A stretch of DNA of 64,000 nucleotides, from assembly GCA_014332815.1 (NCBI GenBank), contig JACSZT010000003.1:124001-188000 (forward strand), read 5' to 3'. The notes beneath the pieces are model-generated. The model was not told the origin of the DNA and searched no databases. It worked only from the letters and a program-made list of their open reading frames with translations. Source of the DNA: Weissella confusa. GTDB taxonomy: Bacteria; Bacillota; Bacilli; Lactobacillales; Lactobacillaceae. Numbering within the stretch: position 1 is the first letter of the stretch; every line of letters starts with the position of its first letter. Position numbers and translations under genes: made by a program. Shown here one piece after another: positions 22,603 through 33,690 of this stretch.

Positions 22603-23394
22603 CACCGACATTCGTGCGGTCATCTAATGCTGAAGTCAGGAGCATCGGCTTACGTCCCTGTACCTCATAATTATGGGCCACTTTCAGAATTTCAATCGAT
22701 TTTCCCGAAGCCATCGTGCCGTATACAAACGTTAATTGCGTCATAGCGTCCAACCTTTCACTCTCAATGATGCTGTGTCTTCATTAAGTGTACTAGATTA
22801 AACCAAACGCCATCACCGGGATATCCAAATCATCCACAATATGCGCTAATTGCATGACTTGTTCACGCGTCATAAATTGCGCTTCATCAATCAACACAAT
22901 CGCCGGTTGTTCAGCTTGCCCCGCAACCATTTCGAAAAGGTCGTCCGTGGCATGAATAATGCCCGCGTCCTGCTTAAGGCCGATGCGCGACGAAATTTAA
23001 ACTGGCAGATATGCTTCATCCCCACCAATTTCAATTTGTTCACCTTCATACACCGGCTTACCATCATGAATACGTAAATTCATCGTCGCCTTTTTCGTGC
23101 CAAATGAATCAAGCGTCTTCATTTCTTCCAACTTGTCCGCAAAAATCAACAATGCCTCAGATCCCGGAAACAGGTGATTTGAGAAATCATTTTTCCTTGC
23201 ACAACACCCTCAGTATCCGTCATCATATATGCCGTTGTTGTCATCTCGTTATCCCCCAAAACCTATTTCTTCCAATATATCATGAATATGAAAAAGCCAC
23301 TGTCGCAAAAACGTCAGTGGCTTGATTCACTAATTTTGTTTACGGAAGCGGGCCGCAATAGCCGCTTCATCCGGGTGATAGTAATGATAACGAG
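22603..23394 (-). CDS. tdk: Thymidine kinase
   Basis: The start is ATG 22744 ([20 protein letters not shown]) after AAAGGTTGG; the stop is TAG 23332-23330; 200 aa. It phosphorylates thymidine to dTMP in nucleoside salvage. The P-loop GTMASGKS and the Walker-B-like LIDEAQF are plain. The lasso region that usually carries zinc-binding cysteines here reads [10 protein letters not shown] with no Cys, so the structural zinc site may be lost. A terminator follows. Confidence 0.92.
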
Positions 23395-24384
23395 ACCAAC
23401 TGTAAACGCCCCTGACTTCGACGCCACTACCGTTCCACTCACATCAATTCCGGGAACCATTGGATATTGGCGAATCACGCCACCCTTAGGCAAACTTGCC
23501 AAGTAATCTTTGTAGTTCACACTTGAAAAAGCTGTTTGAATTTGAATTTCACCAGCTGATAACTCAGGCAAGTCACGCTCGACAAAATCGCGAGCAACGC
23601 GCATCCCCAACCCTTCCAACTTCATAATGGCCAACCCAGCCGTAAACCCAGCTGTGCCAATTGCCATCGCATCTTGCAAAGAAAGACCAGTTGGTAGCTT
23701 AACTGCCCATTCCGCTGGCACTTGCACTTGCGTCGCAAAACCACCGTCATGACGAACGCCGAGGTCATAGCCAGTCACCAACACTTCGTGCGTGTCGATA
23801 ACATAGTCGTAAGTTTGCGACAAAAGTGACTTATTCGGCAATGCCAGAATATCATCGGCCGTCATTTCACCTTCTCCACCGCGGTGCACAATCGGCGTCA
23901 CATTTTGATAGCCACTAGTTTGCAACAATGCCAATGCAACGCTACCTACACCACCAGCTGCACCAGTCACGGCAATCTTGGGTTGATGAGCCGCGAAACG
24001 TTGCCACAATAATTGGCGTGTTGGCATATCCGCTGCCACTGAATCAACGCCCAATATGCTAACGCCACGCAAAATCATCGGGAACACTGACGTTGGTAAA
24101 TCAACACCACCCGCATTTCCTGTCATGGCAATAGCTCCGTTATAGTGAAGCATCGCAATCAGCTTAGCTGCCAGCTCACCACCAAGACCGTCAATGGTGG
24201 CCAGTGGGTACTAAATCAATGAAAAAAGACGCCAATCAGGTCTATCCAACCTGATTGGCGTCTTTATTTAGAATGTCAAAATCGTACGTCCCTTATGCGT
24301 ATGTGCCGCAAACGCATCAAGTACATCTGGCAACTTTTCAAAAGGTACTTGTTCAACTAGCAACTCATTCATCACATGCCAATC
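23197..24384 (-). CDS. YhdH/YhfP-family quinone/acrylyl-CoA-type oxidoreductase (MDR family)
   Basis: The start is ATG 23244 ([20 protein letters not shown]); the stop is TAA 24270-24268; 318 aa. It is a zinc-independent medium-chain dehydrogenase/reductase: an N-terminal GroES-like fold ([19 protein letters not shown]) and a Rossmann NADPH site [15 protein letters not shown]. The family reduces acrylyl-CoA or quinone-like enones; the substrate here is not predictable. It converges with the secreted-protein gene on a shared bidirectional terminator. Confidence 0.9.
23290..23323 (-). terminator. Terminator after tdk
   Basis: AAGCCACTGACG/CGACAGTGGCTT hairpin followed by TTTTT on the minus strand. 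Confidence 0.85.
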
Positions 24385-25176
24385 TTAACTAATATCGGTC
24401 CAAACGGCGCCACAACACCTGGCGCGGATGTCGTCGTTAAATACCAAGGCAGAGATTACCATGCGAAACTCTCAAATCTTCACTGGGATTATACTGCAAA
24501 TACATTGGTCGCAACCGCGTATTCGAATGTATCTTGGTGGATTTTTTACGGTACCGTTTCCAGTTCCGTGAAGTATGACATACCATATACGAACGTTGGC
24601 CAACTCTATTGGTCAAATAGTTACAACACCCTGGTGTCCAGTAATGGCACACAAACTTCTATTTGGTTCGGTAACATCTGGCCACCTGTCACAAGTGCAA
24701 CAAACGGTAAAGTCACCGGCACCAATTTGGCAGTGGTAGATGCTATGAAATTGTTACACCAAATTTATTATTCACAGGATGCTTACACAATTCTGACCTT
24801 CAACGGCGATATGAATGACGCCAACCGTATTCGAGATATAACGGCAACGATGACGGCACAAACCGATCAACTAAACAAAACCGTCGCTGCGCTACAGTCA
24901 TCCGAAGGTCGCTCTGATTTTTATACCGTGTATTTTAACAGCATGCCAAAATACACCTACACACCATTCACAACACCAGGATTCCGTCAACAACGCTGTT
25001 AAAGATGCAAGTTCTGCACAAACCGCAGCATCAATAGCTACAGCCAAGGCCAATCAAGCAAACTCATCAACAAACACTTCTAACGTTAATCAATAAGTGT
25101 TATGAAAAGGCGGATATCAACGATTGTCGTGACTGCAGTCATCACACTGATTGCGACAACGACTGTATTTGCTAGG
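24187..25176 (+). CDS. Secreted protein of unknown function
   Basis: The start is ATG 25102 (MKRRISTIVVTAVITLIATT, a clear signal peptide); the stop is TGA 24220-24222; 234 aa in restored order. The mature part contains a predicted helical segment (TATMTAQTDQLNKTVAALQS) and a beta-rich C-terminal half (SIWFGNIWPPV, GRDYHAKLSNLHWDYTANTL). It lies 5 bp after the lipoprotein stop, so both are probably made together at the cell surface. I do not recognise the family. Confidence 0.75.
24222..24270. terminator. Bidirectional terminator
   Basis: AAAGACGCCAATCAGG/CCTGATTGGCGTCTTT hairpin with A and T flanks, between the converging reductase and secreted-protein genes. Confidence 0.88.
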
Positions 25177-25572
25177 TGCAGCTATTTCTATCACTACAGG
25201 TTTTGACGGAGATAAAAATGCCGCAACTTCGGCAATCAATAATCTGACTAAACAATTGGGCACCACAGCTAACACTTTGGGCACCACAGCCCAAAACTTG
25301 ACGACTGAAAAGCAAAATCACGCCGATGATGTGAGCTTTGCTAACGACCAAATTGGTAAGGCCAACGCGTACGAACAGACTTTTTGCATCATACATACGG
25401 GATGTTACTTATTTTTTATTAGCCGTTAAAAATCAGTTATTCGTCCGTTACATATCCCCTACTATAATTCAAGTTATGAAAGGGGTTACATTATGAAAAA
25501 ATCATGTCGACGCTTCGCTAAGCGCACACTTATCACTCTCGCAGCTTTGACTGCTGTTTCTACTGTCGGATG
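24979..25572 (+). CDS. Small lipoprotein
   Basis: The start is ATG 25493 after GAAAGGGG; the stop is TAA 25094-25096; 131 aa. The signal peptide ends in a lipobox, VSTVGC, which is formed exactly across the join 25572/25177, so the lipid-anchored Cys is only visible after restoration. The mature chain is short, helical and Asn/Thr/Ala-rich (TTANTLGTTAQNLTTEK), ending in a flexible tail. It is co-transcribed with the secreted protein downstream. Function unknown. Confidence 0.82.
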
Positions 25573-25770
25573 ATACTCCTTAAATATGTGTGCGATTAAA
25601 GGTTGAGTTAAGGATAACACCGAACTTTCTTCATGACAATATGCATTTTGTTCATATTTATAGTTAAACGTTTTAAAAAAATATATACATTGACTATTAA
25701 TGTTCGGTAAGTAGAATGTCGAGTTATTTATCCGTAAATCAGGACTTCATCCACGATGCAAAGCTTATTA
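25573..25770. other. AT-rich leader region upstream of phnD, no gene seen
   Basis: This block holds the spacer between the divergent lipoprotein and phnD units. It is rich in A/T runs and ends in AAGGAGTAT, the ribosome site for phnD. I see no convincing reading frame. Confidence 0.5.
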
Positions 25771-26760
25771 TTAGCAACTTTTCCAGTGGCTTAGCCTTCG
25801 CTTGAATCGTGTCAGCTTGTGATGATGGAACAAATTGAACGTTCAACTCCTTCAAGCTAACCTTCTTTGATGCGGCATCAACTGATGCGGCTGGCAATGC
25901 GGTAACAAGCGTTGATGCTGCAATCGTAAGTGCAGCCCCTGCAACAAGCTTTTTAAACATGTCCCTCATTGAACCGTCGCCCTTCTTGTCATTAATACCG
26001 TAACGCTCTGATTGCAAGATAACCTTGGCACCGTATTGCTCATGTGCGTGTACGTATGGGTCAGGTGGCAAGAATCCCATATCGACCTTCTTTGAACCCA
26101 TCGCCTCAACAACTGTGTTGTAGTCAGTTGAGATGGTTACGTGCACTGGAATCCCCAATTGCTTCATAACCGTAACTAGGTCAGAGTCCTTCACAACGTT
26201 CATACCCTTCTTCTTCAAGTCAACGACTGGGAACATGTAACCCGCGTCTGAAGTCGTATCTTGAACAGCAATCTTCTTACCCTTCAAGTCCTTCACTGAC
26301 TTGATCTTTGAGTCCTTCTTTACCAAGACAATCGCGCGGTAGTAATCAACAAGCTTGTCCGTGATAGCCTTTGAATCCTTAGCTGAGATACCCTTACGCA
26401 AAGCAATTGTATCGTTAGGAATCTTTGACGTGTACATCAAAGCACGCGTTTGCTTGAAGATATCTGGGTTGTCCTTCTTAACAACGTTACGAGCATCATC
26501 AAAGATAAATGCTGCGTCTGTGTCACCGTTCAAGACTGACAAAACACCTTGGTCGTGACCCTGGGCGATGCCAGTAAAGCCCGTTCTTCTCGTTTTATTT
26601 AGACATCAAGCTTACTTGATGTCTTCAATTTGCTTTTGGTAATCGCGGACGATGTCAAAGTTTGAATCCTTTGACTTCGCAACACCAGCCCAGCTGTAGA
26701 CATCGTTCAAAACCTTCTTACCCTCAGCCGTCTTTGATACCTTGATCATGGCGTTTTGGA
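25771..26760 (-). CDS. phnD: Phosphonate ABC transporter substrate-binding protein
   Basis: The start is ATG 25960 (MFKKLVAGAALTIAASTLVT); the stop is TAA 26614-26612; 310 aa. It has a cleavable signal peptide ending near AASVDAA, with no lipobox Cys. The PhnD fold is visible in NVQFVPSSQADTIQ, GSKKVDMGFLPPDPYVHAHEQ, YRAIVLVKKDSKIKSVKDLKG and LNGDTDAAFIFDDARN. It captures phosphonate or a related phospho-ester outside the cell for the PhnC/PhnE importer encoded next. Confidence 0.92.
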
Positions 26761-27750
26761 CTCACCTGAAGCGATATCCAAGTTAATGTTATCCAAACCA
26801 ACCGTTCCGTTCGGATAAATCTTTGAAACGTTGTTAACTTTAATCGTGCCTTTTTGGGCTGTCATAATAACTCTCCACTCTTATTTAACCTTGTTAACCA
26901 AATCCAGCGAAATTTGCTGAACCGTTTTACATGATATGTACGAAGAACGGACCTCACTCGATGCACGTTTTACCAAGTTAAAGTTTTGGAAAATCATGGC
27001 GATGTTACGACGCAATTCACGAAGCTTACGTCCCTTCGCAACCGTAATATCTTCACCATCAATCAAGATTTCACCTGACGTCACATCGTGTAGTCGGTTG
27101 ATGGCACGCAACAACGTACTCTTACCGGCTCCTGAAAGACCAACAATCACAACGAGCATCATGGCACGCGCAATGGCGACACGTTGTTGTTGTCCACCAG
27201 ACAACTCATCGGCACGCGTGTAGTATTTGTCGAGCATGTTAACCTTATCCAAGTTTTCGGCTGCCTTCTCCTTATCTTCCTTAGAGAAAAGTCCAAACGT
27301 GCTCTTGAACGTTGAGTAGTAACCCACGCGTCCAGCCAATACGTTTCGTGCCACGTCATAAACAAGTTGACCCGCACGCAACCCAATGATGCGCGTTGCG
27401 TATTCCATGGCAAGTGGCACACTGTGCAAGTTAACCACAACCGTCATGCCCATTTCCGTGTTCAAACGCTTCAAGTCATCCATAACCATCTTGGTCGTCT
27501 TTGGATCAAGTGAGGCGATTGGCTCGTCAGCCAAGACGACTGTTGGTGATTAGAAATCAGTTGAGACACCCGTCATGCGTCCTGATCCAAACAAAATTAA
27601 TACAACTAGAAGCGTTGCCAGTAGACCCTTGACGTGCCATTTTTCGCTGAAACGCTGTTCAGGTAAACTTACATTCATCGTCTATTCTCCATCTGTTGCT
27701 TCAGCGTAAATACCGTCAAAGTCATCCTTGTTAACTTCTGCGATTGGCTA
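26761..27750 (-). CDS. phnC: Phosphonate ABC transporter ATP-binding protein
   Basis: The start is ATG 26865 after GGAGAG; the stop is TAG 27684-27682; 255 aa. Walker [10 protein letters not shown], signature [15 protein letters not shown], Walker [14 protein letters not shown] and the H-loop His in VNLHSV are all present in the right order once blocks are restored. The stop lies just upstream of the first permease ATG. Confidence 0.94.
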
Positions 27751-28542
27751 GACGATACCACGCACAATCGTGTTCTTCATCAAATTACGGGCTGCCAACA
27801 AACTAAACGGCACCGCAATAATCGTTCCCAACAAAGTTCCAACCAAAGCCATTTGAATCGTCTGCAAGATTGGTGTAATCACCGCCGTGACGTATGACCA
27901 ATCTGGATTCATCATCTTAATCAAGATATCCATGAATTGTTCCCAACCGGCCCCCGCGGCCGTCAACGCTTCAATTGGTCCTTCATCAATCGTTTCGATT
28001 GCTTCATAGAACAACTTTGAAATCATACCAAAACTGAAAATCGTCAAAGCGCCGACACCGGCCATCGGACCAATACCAACAATCGCAACGAACAACGCTG
28101 CCAACAACAAGTCAGGCAAGGCACGCACCAAGTTCAAGAAGAAACAGGCCAAGATAACCACAGCCGTGCGATCGTAACGGAACATTGAAAGTGTCTGACT
28201 CAAGAACAATCCAACACCACCAGCTCCCAAATATCCAAGCACTGTTGAGGCACGGACATTGATTTCCAATGTGTATAGGAAGTAACTCAAGAATTGGTTG
28301 AAGACTTGTGGGATAACCGCAAACACAATCGTTTGCAAGCTGTATCGTAATCAATAGTGCTTGTGGCTTAACTGATGACATTGGAATCCCAGAAAAAGCC
28401 CAGGCAAACAATGCAACAACCAACACTGTAATAATCCAAGGACGATAACGGTGCCAAGGACTTTGCTTAACTACTTGCATTATGCCAACGCCTCCCGCAA
28501 TCGATTTGAAATACCGTCAACAATCACCACGACAACCAAGAA
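27553..28542 (-). CDS. phnE: Phosphonate ABC transporter permease, first subunit
   Basis: The start is ATG 27678; the stop is TAA 28482-28480, overlapping the next ATG (TAATG); 260 aa. It has hydrophobic helices with the inner-membrane permease loop EAIETIDEGPIEALTAAGAG that contacts the ATPase. It pairs with the second permease. Confidence 0.92.
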
Positions 28543-29334
28543 CCAACGTTGAACGTGGCGTAAAGAACCCCTTCTTCGTGCGGGCTGCCAAGAAGGCGAA
28601 TGGCACTGACAAAATAGCTGAGATGAACGTTCCTAAGAAGGCAATGGCCAGCGTTTCAACCAACGCTGTGATCAAATCTTCGCCATCCCCTGTATAAACG
28701 TAGGACCAATCCGGATGGAACAATCCTGTGAAAATAGCCGCACCAGCTGCCACGATGGCTTCATTTGGTCCGCGGTCAATGTTTTCAACCGCTTCTGAGA
28801 ACAACTTACCCAACATACCAATTGAGTGAATTGAGACCGCCAACACACCAGCGTAGGCACCAGGACCAACCGCCTTGATGAACATGATGGCCATCACGAT
28901 TTCAGGGAACACACGGATAACCGTCAAAATCACCTTAGCTAGCAAGATGATACCAACCTTTGGCCATTGACGTGTTTGCAAAGCAAAAATCAATGGCGCA
29001 CCGATACCACCGGCACCAACCATACCCAAGATAGCCGCTGAACGAACCGCGATTTCAAATCGGTATAGCGTGTAATTCATAAATTCAGGCATGACTGCTG
29101 GCAACGTTGCCAACGTCAACCCATCAAGCGCCGATGATTTTGTAATGGTCGACGGAAATCATCAGCTCGAAAATAACCGTGGACATCAGAAGTCGAAATA
29201 ATAGAAACCTGCATGTTGTACTCCTTTAAACAGAGAAGGCCACCGAGTACTCGATGACCTTCTAACCTATTAGACTAGGCGCTTACGCAATTGACCTGAC
29301 AAGAAGTCAATGACCGTCACCATGATGATGATGG
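28345..29334 (-). CDS. phnE: Phosphonate ABC transporter permease, second subunit
   Basis: The start is ATG 28480, overlapping the first permease stop; the stop is TAA 29272-29270; 264 aa. The coupling loop reads SEAVENIDRGPNEAIVAAGA, closely parallel to the first subunit, so the channel is probably a heterodimer of two related PhnE proteins. A hairpin terminator separates it from the nucleotidase gene. Confidence 0.92.
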
Positions 29335-30918
29335 ACGCACATCATAACCAATCGTTTCAGCCAGATCATCATACAAACTCACCGCTGATCGATCGACTTT
29401 TTCAATGTAATTCGTTAATGGTGACCCTTGAATAAAATCACCATTTTCAATTGTAATGATGACATCTTCGGGATTAGCTTGTTCACGCAACGTTTCAATA
29501 ACTGTCGCTGCGCGGGTCAAACCCAAACCATACCAATTCGGCACGTACTTGGTAATCAATCCAATGACACCAACCTTCACCCCACCACGTTCAATAATCG
29601 TGTATGGACGACCAATGAACGGCTCACCACTTGTTTCGTCCAATACATTGGCATTCAGTAACAAATCGTTTTGTCCTAAAACGCGTTCAAGATAATCACG
29701 CCCGTAATTAAATTCGTGATTACCCAAAAGTGAGACTTGCAGCAATTGGTACCCTTGGTTTTCACCCGTCAAACGTTCCAACGGTTCACCAGTCTCCAAA
29801 TCTTCAGCAAAACCGCCGTGATAAGCCAATACCAGCACATCCACTTGTGGGCGCAATTCGTCAACATAACGTGTTGCAACTTCGACCGGGTCAGCAAACG
29901 TTAACCCATGAATATTAGCAGGTTGTTGCTTCACCGCATCGTTCTCAGGGAACACCGCTGTGGCAATCAATTGGGCGTCACGGTTGGTAATTTGGTGTTC
30001 GTCATTCAACGTAAGCGTCATCAAACCAACTTGATCAGCGCGATAGCCAGGCTGCGTTGTCGCAACATGATTGATAACCGCTGCCAGTGTACGATGTTGG
30101 TGACCAGTCACAACAGCATCAACACGCACTTCGTTGTTAAACAACGCCGTATTAGCAATCGTCGTTTGTGTCGCATCCATTTGCACTTGGTTAACCAAAG
30201 CGATAAATGGGTGGCTGTGCAAACGCGCTTCGAAGTGATTCGTCACTTGCATGTTGTGGCCAACGTGACCGACTGCCGTATCAAGCCAGTGATTCGTCGC
30301 CACGTGTACCGGCTCAACGACCGAGTTATAGTGTTCAACCTTAGGCTCCAAAAACGCTGGGTTAACGGTTGGTTGACCATTATCATCCAAGACAAAGTAG
30401 CGTGCGTTCACTTCAAGCGCATCTTTAATATCTTGCCCCGTCAACTTTTCGACAACTAACGTATTTGGATAAATGTAATTCGTCATGATGTCACGCAACG
30501 TCACTTCATCAGCCAACCCCTTTCGTTGCACTTCACGAACCACTTTATCCAGTGAGAAGGATGCGAAGTTACCTGCACCACCCGCACGGTAGTTATTCAT
30601 TGCAACTTCGTATTCGCCGGCCAAATCAATTGGCTCACCATCAACAAGCACTTCAATCACGCGCTCACCTTCACGACGGCGCAAATCAAAGGTGTAATCA
30701 ATACCACTCCAAACATCATGGTGAGTACATGATGATGATGCCACGTAAAGCCTACCAAAGGAAATATTGGTCTGATAAAGACTAGCTAAAAAGCCGGTTT
30801 CGTCTGCACATAGACGAAACCGGCTTTGTTTTTAATAAATCACATGGAAATTCGTTGGTTGGTCAATCTTAATATCTGGGTGACTCATAATGTAATCACC
30901 AATCAAATCGGCCGTTTG
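29137..30918 (-). CDS. Bifunctional metallophosphatase/5'-nucleotidase (UshA family)
   Basis: The start is ATG 29214 after AAAGGAG; the stop is TAA 30834-30832; 516 aa. The five metallophosphoesterase motifs appear in order after restoration: [29 protein letters not shown] and TGHQHR. The C-terminal nucleotide-specificity domain contains [14 protein letters not shown]. No signal peptide is seen, so the enzyme is probably cytoplasmic. It hydrolyses nucleotides or cyclic nucleotides to nucleoside and phosphate. Position behind phnDCEE suggests that the imported compound is a phospho-ester rather than a C-P compound. Confidence 0.9.
29229..29266 (-). terminator. Hairpin between phnE and the 5'-nucleotidase gene
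   Basis: AGAAGGTCATCGAGTACTCGGTGGCCTTCT folds as a stem loop just before the nucleotidase ribosome site; the U tract is weak, so partial readthrough is likely. Confidence 0.65.
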
Positions 30919-31512
30919 TTGCCGACCGTGGCGACAGCTATCGCCCAGTGATTTTCGTAGCGAATGATGAGCAACGACAAATTGCCGAGGCGTCAAAGCG
31001 CGCCTTAAATGATTCTGATCGTTTCGACGCACCAATCGTTACAAGCATTGAAGACGCCAAGCCGTTTTACGATGCCGAAGAAGAACATCAACAATTCTAT
31101 AAGAAGAACCCTTTGACCACGGCTGGCATCCAAAAGGTGCGTTCAGGTTACACTGGCGGTTTCGTCGCCAACCCAACCTATGCACAGGTTGCATCACACC
31201 AGACTGGCCACACAGAAGCCGTTAAAATTTGGTTCGATGATGATATCGTTTCATACAGTGATCTGGTTGAACTATATTGGCAGCTTGCCGACCCGACAGA
31301 TGCCATGGGCCAATCCTCACTTAACTTTTGTCAGTCATTATTATAACCAAAAAAGTTGCAATAACGATTTTTCAAGGGAAAGTCTTGAAATATTGCTTTT
31401 GTTTTTGCACCAACTGAGTAGAATAAGAACCAAACGGAGGGGAACAATATGGCAATTCAAACAGCAATTTTCGCAGGTGGATGTTTCTGGTGCATGGTCG
31501 AACCATTTGAGA
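30721..31512 (+). CDS. msrA: Peptide-methionine (S)-S-oxide reductase MsrA
   Basis: The start is ATG 31449 after GGAGGGGAAC; the stop is TAG 30783-30785; 174 aa. It repairs methionine-S-sulfoxide. The catalytic motif GGCFWC is at residues 10-15, and [25 protein letters not shown] and [16 protein letters not shown] follow; the last motif is formed across the join 31314/30919. All three joins are base-exact. The gene is divergent from a 92-aa protein gene. Confidence 0.95.
30787..30830. terminator. Bidirectional terminator between the nucleotidase gene and msrA
   Basis: A long perfect hairpin (AAAGCCGGTTTCGTCT ... AGACGAAACCGGCTTT) separates the two converging genes. Confidence 0.9.
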
Positions 31513-31908
31513 ATAGGAATTGCAAGTAACCACGTACCAATTCATCATCAGGCAAAGCTGACAACTTTGGCAAGCGCTCTGATAACTCTGGCGCTGACAA
31601 AATCATTTGCTCATTCGCACGCGCAATACGTGGAATGCTCTTGCGAATCGTTTCTGCCATTGAAGCAACCATCGCGTCATCAATTTGAAGTGTAATACCC
31701 ATTTCTCTGTGAGGTGACTTAATCGTAATCATAATAATCTCTCTTCACTAATCATATGTTTTTATTTTACACGTACCACTTACAAAAAAGCCACGCAAAC
31801 GCGTGGCTTTAAGAGTTTCTCAGTAAATAACCGTTGCTAGTTGTGACGTCAAAAATAGATCGACGTAAGCACGGTCCAGCAACATCTTCGTATCATTCAT
31901 TGACATGG
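31513..31908 (-). CDS. Small conserved-looking protein, unknown function
   Basis: The start is ATG 31702 ([20 protein letters not shown]) with GTGAGG contributed across the join 31315/31710; the stop is TGA 31822-31820; 92 aa. It is mostly helical and acidic/neutral, with no transmembrane segment and no motif I can assign. It is divergent from msrA and ends in a terminator before map. Confidence 0.65.
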
Positions 31909-32700
31909 CTTCATTCACTGAAACGGTCGTGGCGTATTCATAGCCTTCAAAGCCGATTTGCGCAGCACGTCCGCCGTGACTCTCAATGTATTGGCGACTA
32001 AATTCTTCAATCTCCCAGGTTGAAATACCTGGCTTAATAATATCGCGTAGTCCTTGGTGCATACCGGCAATGATTGCCCCAGACTTACGCATTCCCTCTA
32101 TCTCAACTTGTGCTTGTTCAATTCCGATGTACATTGCTTCTTTGGCAACATCCATCAAGCGTTGGGCTTCAGGTGAGACTTCACCAACGGCATACGTCCA
32201 AGCTGAATCTGAATAATAACCATCCAATTCAACCACCGTATCAACTGTGACGATGTCTCCTTCCTTAAGGAAAAGTGCCTTACGTGGAAACGCGTGCGCA
32301 ACCTCCATCGGCTCAATCGTAATTGTCATACCAGGCTTCAAGCGTAGGCCACGCCCCGCAACACCATAGTGGAACACATTTGGATCTTCGTGCATCGTTG
32401 GTTGAATACCGTGACCAACATAATCACGGACATTACCATAGCCGTTTTCATCTTCAACAAAAGCGTTGATGGCAGCCCCAATATCACCCAAACGGTTACC
32501 ATCTTGACCAGTCATGGATTTACCTCCTGCAAATTATAGATACTTTGCATCGAATTCAGGATCCTGACTTGTCAAAATCTTTGGACCCTCTTCCGTAATT
32601 GCAATCACGTGCTCGTATTGAGCTGACCATGAGCCATCCAACGTCGTCACTGTCCAACCATCTTCTTCAGACGTTTCAACTTCCCACGTTCCCATGTTAA
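31711..32700 (-). CDS. map: Methionine aminopeptidase, type I
   Basis: The start is ATG 31732 ([20 protein letters not shown]); the stop is TAA 32536-32534; 260 aa. It removes the initiator Met from nascent proteins. Metal ligands are visible in the pita-bread fold: Asp in [18 protein letters not shown], His in [12 protein letters not shown], Glu in MTITIEPM and Glu in [14 protein letters not shown] second gene begins about 20 bp after the stop. Confidence 0.94.
31783..31811 (-). terminator. Terminator between the small protein gene and map
   Basis: AAGCCACGCG/CGCGTGGCTT hairpin with TTTTTT on the minus strand. Confidence 0.88.
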
Positions 32701-33492
32701 CAGCCACAATGGCAACTACGACAGCCAACAACAAGAACAGTGCTCGCTTGCTCTTACCACTAGATTTTTTCGCAACTGCTTTGGGCGCTGGCGCTACTAC
32801 CGGTGCTTCTTCAGGTTCAAAATTACGTGCAGCAGCTGCACGATATTCTTCACGGCGCGCAACGCGCCCATGTTCTTTGCGGAATTTATCTTCCCATGCC
32901 GTTGCAACAACGCCAGGTGTGCTACCTGAAAAGTCCGACGCCTTGGTTGAACTTGATGAGCTTGAACTACTACTTGAAGAAGAAACAGCACTTGATGCCT
33001 TATTTGTTGCAGCCTTTGAAACTGACTTAGCTGACGATGCAACCTTAGCTGTGCCATTGTCATACTTAGAGTGCGTCAACTTGTATGTCATCGCAAGACT
33101 CACACCGCCATCCCCAATCAATGAATATTGCACACCAATACCGTTTACACCAACGCCAAGGTGCAAGCTTCCTTTACCAGATCCAACACCGCCAACCGTT
33201 CCGGCTGTAATACCGTTTACATCAGTGGCCGGCTTGTTATATCCCGACATAACCACCTGTGCAATAATCTTTGCACGGTCAGTACGGCTTAAGAGTTTTG
33301 TACAATCACGCAAGCTAAAAAGTTAACTAATTTTTTAGTCACCCATCGCGCTCACGTTTTGATCGGTAACCGTCACGTCGCCAAAGGCTTGGCGCACCGC
33401 ATTAAGGTCGTGGTTTGCCAACCAATCATTAACATCGATAGAGAAGTCGTGCATACCGTCGCCATTACCGCCGCTATAACGACCTGTAATTC
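32503..33492 (-). CDS. Membrane-anchored Ser-rich linker protein, possible frameshift at N-terminus
   Basis: The candidate start is ATG 32516 after GGAGGT; the stop is TAA 33337-33335; about 325 residues. Parts in order: a charged cytoplasmic N-terminus ([20 protein letters not shown]), a Pro/Ala/Lys linker, a transmembrane helix ([17 protein letters not shown]), a Lys/Ser region with a long poly-Ser run, and an extracellular Gly-rich C-terminal domain ([20 protein letters not shown]). The ATG is one phase off from the rest; a one- or two-base indel at the join 32503/32898 would explain this. Family not recognised with confidence. Confidence 0.65.
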
Positions 33493-33506
33493 TTGTGAAA
33501 TTAAAT

Positions 33507-33544
33507 AACCCCGACATACCACTCGTAGGCGGCATGTCGGGGTT
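33507..33544 (-). terminator. Intrinsic terminator of the SAM riboswitch
   Basis: AACCCCGACATGCC/GGTATGTCGGGGTT hairpin directly after the aptamer and followed by a T-rich stretch. It forms the off-switch expression platform for metK. Confidence 0.85.
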
Positions 33545-33557
33545 CAGTCGATATGCG

Positions 33558-33645
33558 CCTATCTGCTAGAAAGTACCACATCGCCCGAAACGGGTAAGTT
33601 GGCGTCAGATCAAAGGGTCTAGTCCCTCCCTGAACTCTCGATAGG
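33558..33645 (-). promoter_or_regulatory. SAM riboswitch (S-box, SAM-I type) upstream of metK
   Basis: The whole aptamer lies in one block, so it is undisturbed. P1 is closed by CCTATC (33645-33640) and GATAGG (33563-33558). Inside are GAGAGTTCAGGGAGGGAC, the AGACCC stem and GTGGTACTTTCTAGCAG, matching the S-box layout. SAM binding favours the downstream terminator and lowers metK transcription, which is feedback control of SAM synthesis. The class call rests on pattern, not a covariance search. Confidence 0.8.
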
Positions 33646-33690
33646 AAAGTCGAATTTATTTACTTTTTAATACCTAAATTACTATACGTG

